Assembly (NCBI RefSeq): GCF_014805625.2
Contig: NW_023998416.1
Span: forward strand, 17,462,877 to 17,526,876
Length of the DNA: 64,000 nucleotides
Direction: 5' to 3'
Origin: Glossina fuscipes
Taxonomy: Eukaryota > Arthropoda > Insecta > Diptera > Glossinidae
Both the position numbers and the translations under genes were made by a program. This document shows positions 61,926 to 64,000 of the stretch, piece after piece. Numbering within the stretch: the stretch's first letter is position 1; each line of letters begins with the position of its first letter. The notes under the pieces are model-generated. The model saw only the letters and a program-made list of their open reading frames with translations. It was not told where the DNA came from and ran no database searches.

Positions 61926-62269
61926 TACGGCTTCCAGTTGATGAGCAGATGCCCTTCAGGAGAAGATGTTGGAAAGGTATTTATATCTAACAGTACTTGT
62001 AAGAAAAATATTTTGAGTTCGTAGGAACGTAGGCAACGCCCCGAAAAACTCCGTTTCATTATGTCGATCGGCCTGGCATCGACGTCTGAGTTGATTTTAG
62101 CACGCCTGCCCGTCCGTCTGCATGAACTCTCTTCACTTATTTTTGTTTTCAACATATAGATTGCAATATTACTAATATTCTTAATAAAGTGAATTAATTC
62201 AAATCAAAATCAAACAAGTAACAAGACTATAGTGGTCACGGCTCACGCCACTATATATTCATACAAGGG

Positions 62270-62500
62270 GTTTTTAAAATAAGGCGTGGTACGGAAAGTG
62301 GTCACAAGGTGATCTGATCCACGTCATTTTTGACAACGCTTATCTTCGGACCAAAACACGTCAGGATACCAGATTTCATCAAAATGCCTCAGAAATTGTG
62401 ACCTTCACGTTGGGCTTAAGTAAAGAACGGTTAGACGTGCAGACAAGAGACATGATAATATAAAGTGGATTTATCTCACGTTCTAAATGCTTTGTACATC
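62270..62500 (-). repeat. Dispersed repeat family B copy, inverted
   Basis: GGACCAAAACACGTCAGGATACCAGATTTCATCAAAATG, CTCAGAAATTGTGACCTTCACGTTG and TAATATAAAGTGGATTTATCTCACGTTC parallel the inverted copy at 37.2-37.45 kb. Confidence 0.6.
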
Positions 62501-63915
62501 CGCAAAAACTTAATATGCCTTGGTGTGGGGTACGAAAATATTTTGCTAATCTCTTCCTTTCTTTCTTTGCCCTTTCTCTCTTCTTTCTCACAAAAAGAAG
62601 CCGTTATATGATAGCAACATGTAATATTCTTTATTTTATAATGAAATTTACTCAAGAGTAATGATCTATTTTCCGGACTCATGAAGAATAAGTCTTTATA
62701 TAAGAGAAAAGTCCAATTTTTAGTGTCTTATGGCAAAAATAGACAAAGAAAACTGGGCTTTTGATACAAAGTTAACTGTATCAAACTTTGACCATGTCGG
62801 TTCATGTTTTGCTCCTCCTCCTATACAATATTCTTTCGAAAGGCAGGTTTTACACGTTTTGTGCTCATTTCCCAGTTTTGAACAATGATCTATGAACTTC
62901 CCTCTTATCCGACTACAAAATTAAACTTTTGCTCGTTGGCCCAAATCCGTCTGTCCGTATACATTTCGCAATTTTTTCTTATATTAAATCCAATTTTAAT
63001 TTACACTTCTTTCCATTATATAGAAGAGGGCAAGAGTCATCACACCCTTCGGTGCGCCCACAGTTTGATAATGGACGCCTATTACCCGCCTTTGGTTCCT
63101 TATTTGCTTTAGGTTTCTTTCAGTTGGTGGACATTTAGCATGGCGGTATGCTAATTTTCTCGAGCCCCACAAAATGAATGACCCAGAACTCGTCGATTCA
63201 CTGTCAAATAACAACTTGATCCAGCGGTGAAACCGAATATTTAATAATATAATTCTTTATAATTTAGGGCGAATATCCAACACAAATTTGATGAAAATAA
63301 GACGCGAAGAAGCGAAAATACTATAAAGTGAGCCACGGTCCACCATTACATACCGTAGACAACTTCGCTCGGAGCAGTTATTCATATAACGACTTCTCAA
63401 ATAAGTTGGGTTTATCGCAAGTCCGTATAAACTTAATGTATCCTTGTTCCACAAGTGTATCTATTCACTGTAACAGAAAGAAGACGAAGAGCGCTTTTCC
63501 TGCAGATACGATGTCATATTCACGTTTATTTTTATTTTCTTTAATGTTTTGAAATCGTTATAGAGCTTGGTAGAACAATTTTTTTGGGTAGTTTTATCTT
63601 TTAGAAGCCAATTTTTGGGCTTGGTGTTTGTTTTCCTACTGTTGACTTCATATATTCGAAAATCTCGTAGTGTTAGAAATTTTTATAAGGAGCAATAAAT
63701 TTTTCAAATTTTTATTTACCACTCGCTACTGTATTGTATAGAACCTAAACAAATTTCTATTGAAAATGTTTTCAGTGTAAAAGTTTTAATTTAAAAGTCT
63801 TCCTCTTGCGTTCCTTAGTCTGTTTGCAAACCATTTCTCTAAAGCTTACGAAAGTTTATGTACAAAAGCTTGAATACCATACGTAACGATAAAATTTGTA
63901 GGAGATACGCATGCG

Positions 63916-63936
63916 AGCATAAGCATAAGCATAAGC
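63916..63936 (+). repeat. Short (CATAAG)n tandem repeat
   Basis: About three and a half units of the hexamer GCATAA. Confidence 0.75.
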
Positions 63937-64000
63937 AAATGTTATCTAATTTTGAAAAATATGTTTAACTTTAAATAATGGAAGTTATTGGCCATCACAC

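Larger units (their letters stand above)
59870..64000. other. Intergenic stretch to the right edge, no gene seen
   Basis: Contains an 18 bp tandem duplication at about 60794-60829, a long family A copy (61.2-61.92 kb), an inverted family B copy (62.27-62.5 kb), further CCGTCCGTCTG and CCGTCTGTCCG fragments at 62.11 and 62.95 kb, and a short (CATAAG)n run at about 63916-63936. The short open frames show no motif. Confidence 0.5.

Noticed and set aside
1..64000. CRISPR arrays, operons, prokaryotic mobile elements, tRNA and rRNA genes
   Set aside because: None seen. The splice sites and the cuticle-protein genes show that this is animal nuclear DNA.

Overview
This is animal nuclear DNA, AT-rich and sparsely coding, almost certainly from a fly. 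The evidence is a set of intron-containing secreted cuticle-protein genes of the adult cuticle protein 1 (Acp1/CG7203/CG7214) type known from Drosophila, short 60-80 bp introns, TATA plus TCAG-type initiators, and degenerate dispersed repeats of the kind common in higher Diptera. The long gaps between genes suit a mid-sized schizophoran genome; a tephritid fruit fly is my best guess, but that is inference.

The core of the window is a cluster of five paralogous cuticle genes, all on the minus strand, at about 11.5, 19.5, 23.6, 47.3 and 51.5 kb. Each has the same structure: a TATA box, a first coding exon of only six bases (Met-Lys), a phase-0 intron of 60 to 691 bp, then one exon carrying the rest of a roughly 20-residue signal peptide, a low-complexity centre and a conserved 33-residue C-terminal module (VAKTRGAVH-APL-GH-NS ... 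PGT-X). The first three genes end in His and share a TATA-33 bp-TCAGAAT core promoter; genes 2 and 3 have Gly/Trp/Tyr/His-rich centres, gene 1 a Val/Pro/Ala-rich one. Genes 4 and 5 are Val/Ala/Pro-rich, lack that initiator and share an upstream GAAGGCGT element. The products are probably exported by epidermis and assembled into cuticle.

Right of the cluster are three further coding candidates: a three-exon 55-residue micro-gene on the plus strand at 54.4-55.2 kb, a two-exon 36-residue candidate on the minus strand at 58.3-58.5 kb, and a 200-codon single-exon ORF on the plus strand at 59.2-59.8 kb, about 0.7 kb head-to-head with the second. None resembles a protein I recognise.

The rest (1-11.4 kb, 12.1-19.2 kb, 20-23.2 kb, 24.8-47.1 kb, 48.1-51.4 kb, 52.2-54.4 kb, 55.3-58.3 kb, 59.9-64 kb) shows no convincing gene. 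It holds decayed copies of at least two dispersed non-coding repeat families, some diverged tandem repeats, microsatellites and one probable mariner transposase fossil near 26.7 kb. I see no RNA gene, CRISPR array or intact transposon. The most interesting material is the cuticle cluster with its subgroup-specific promoters and the unrecognised small genes at the right; I found no clearly new system.
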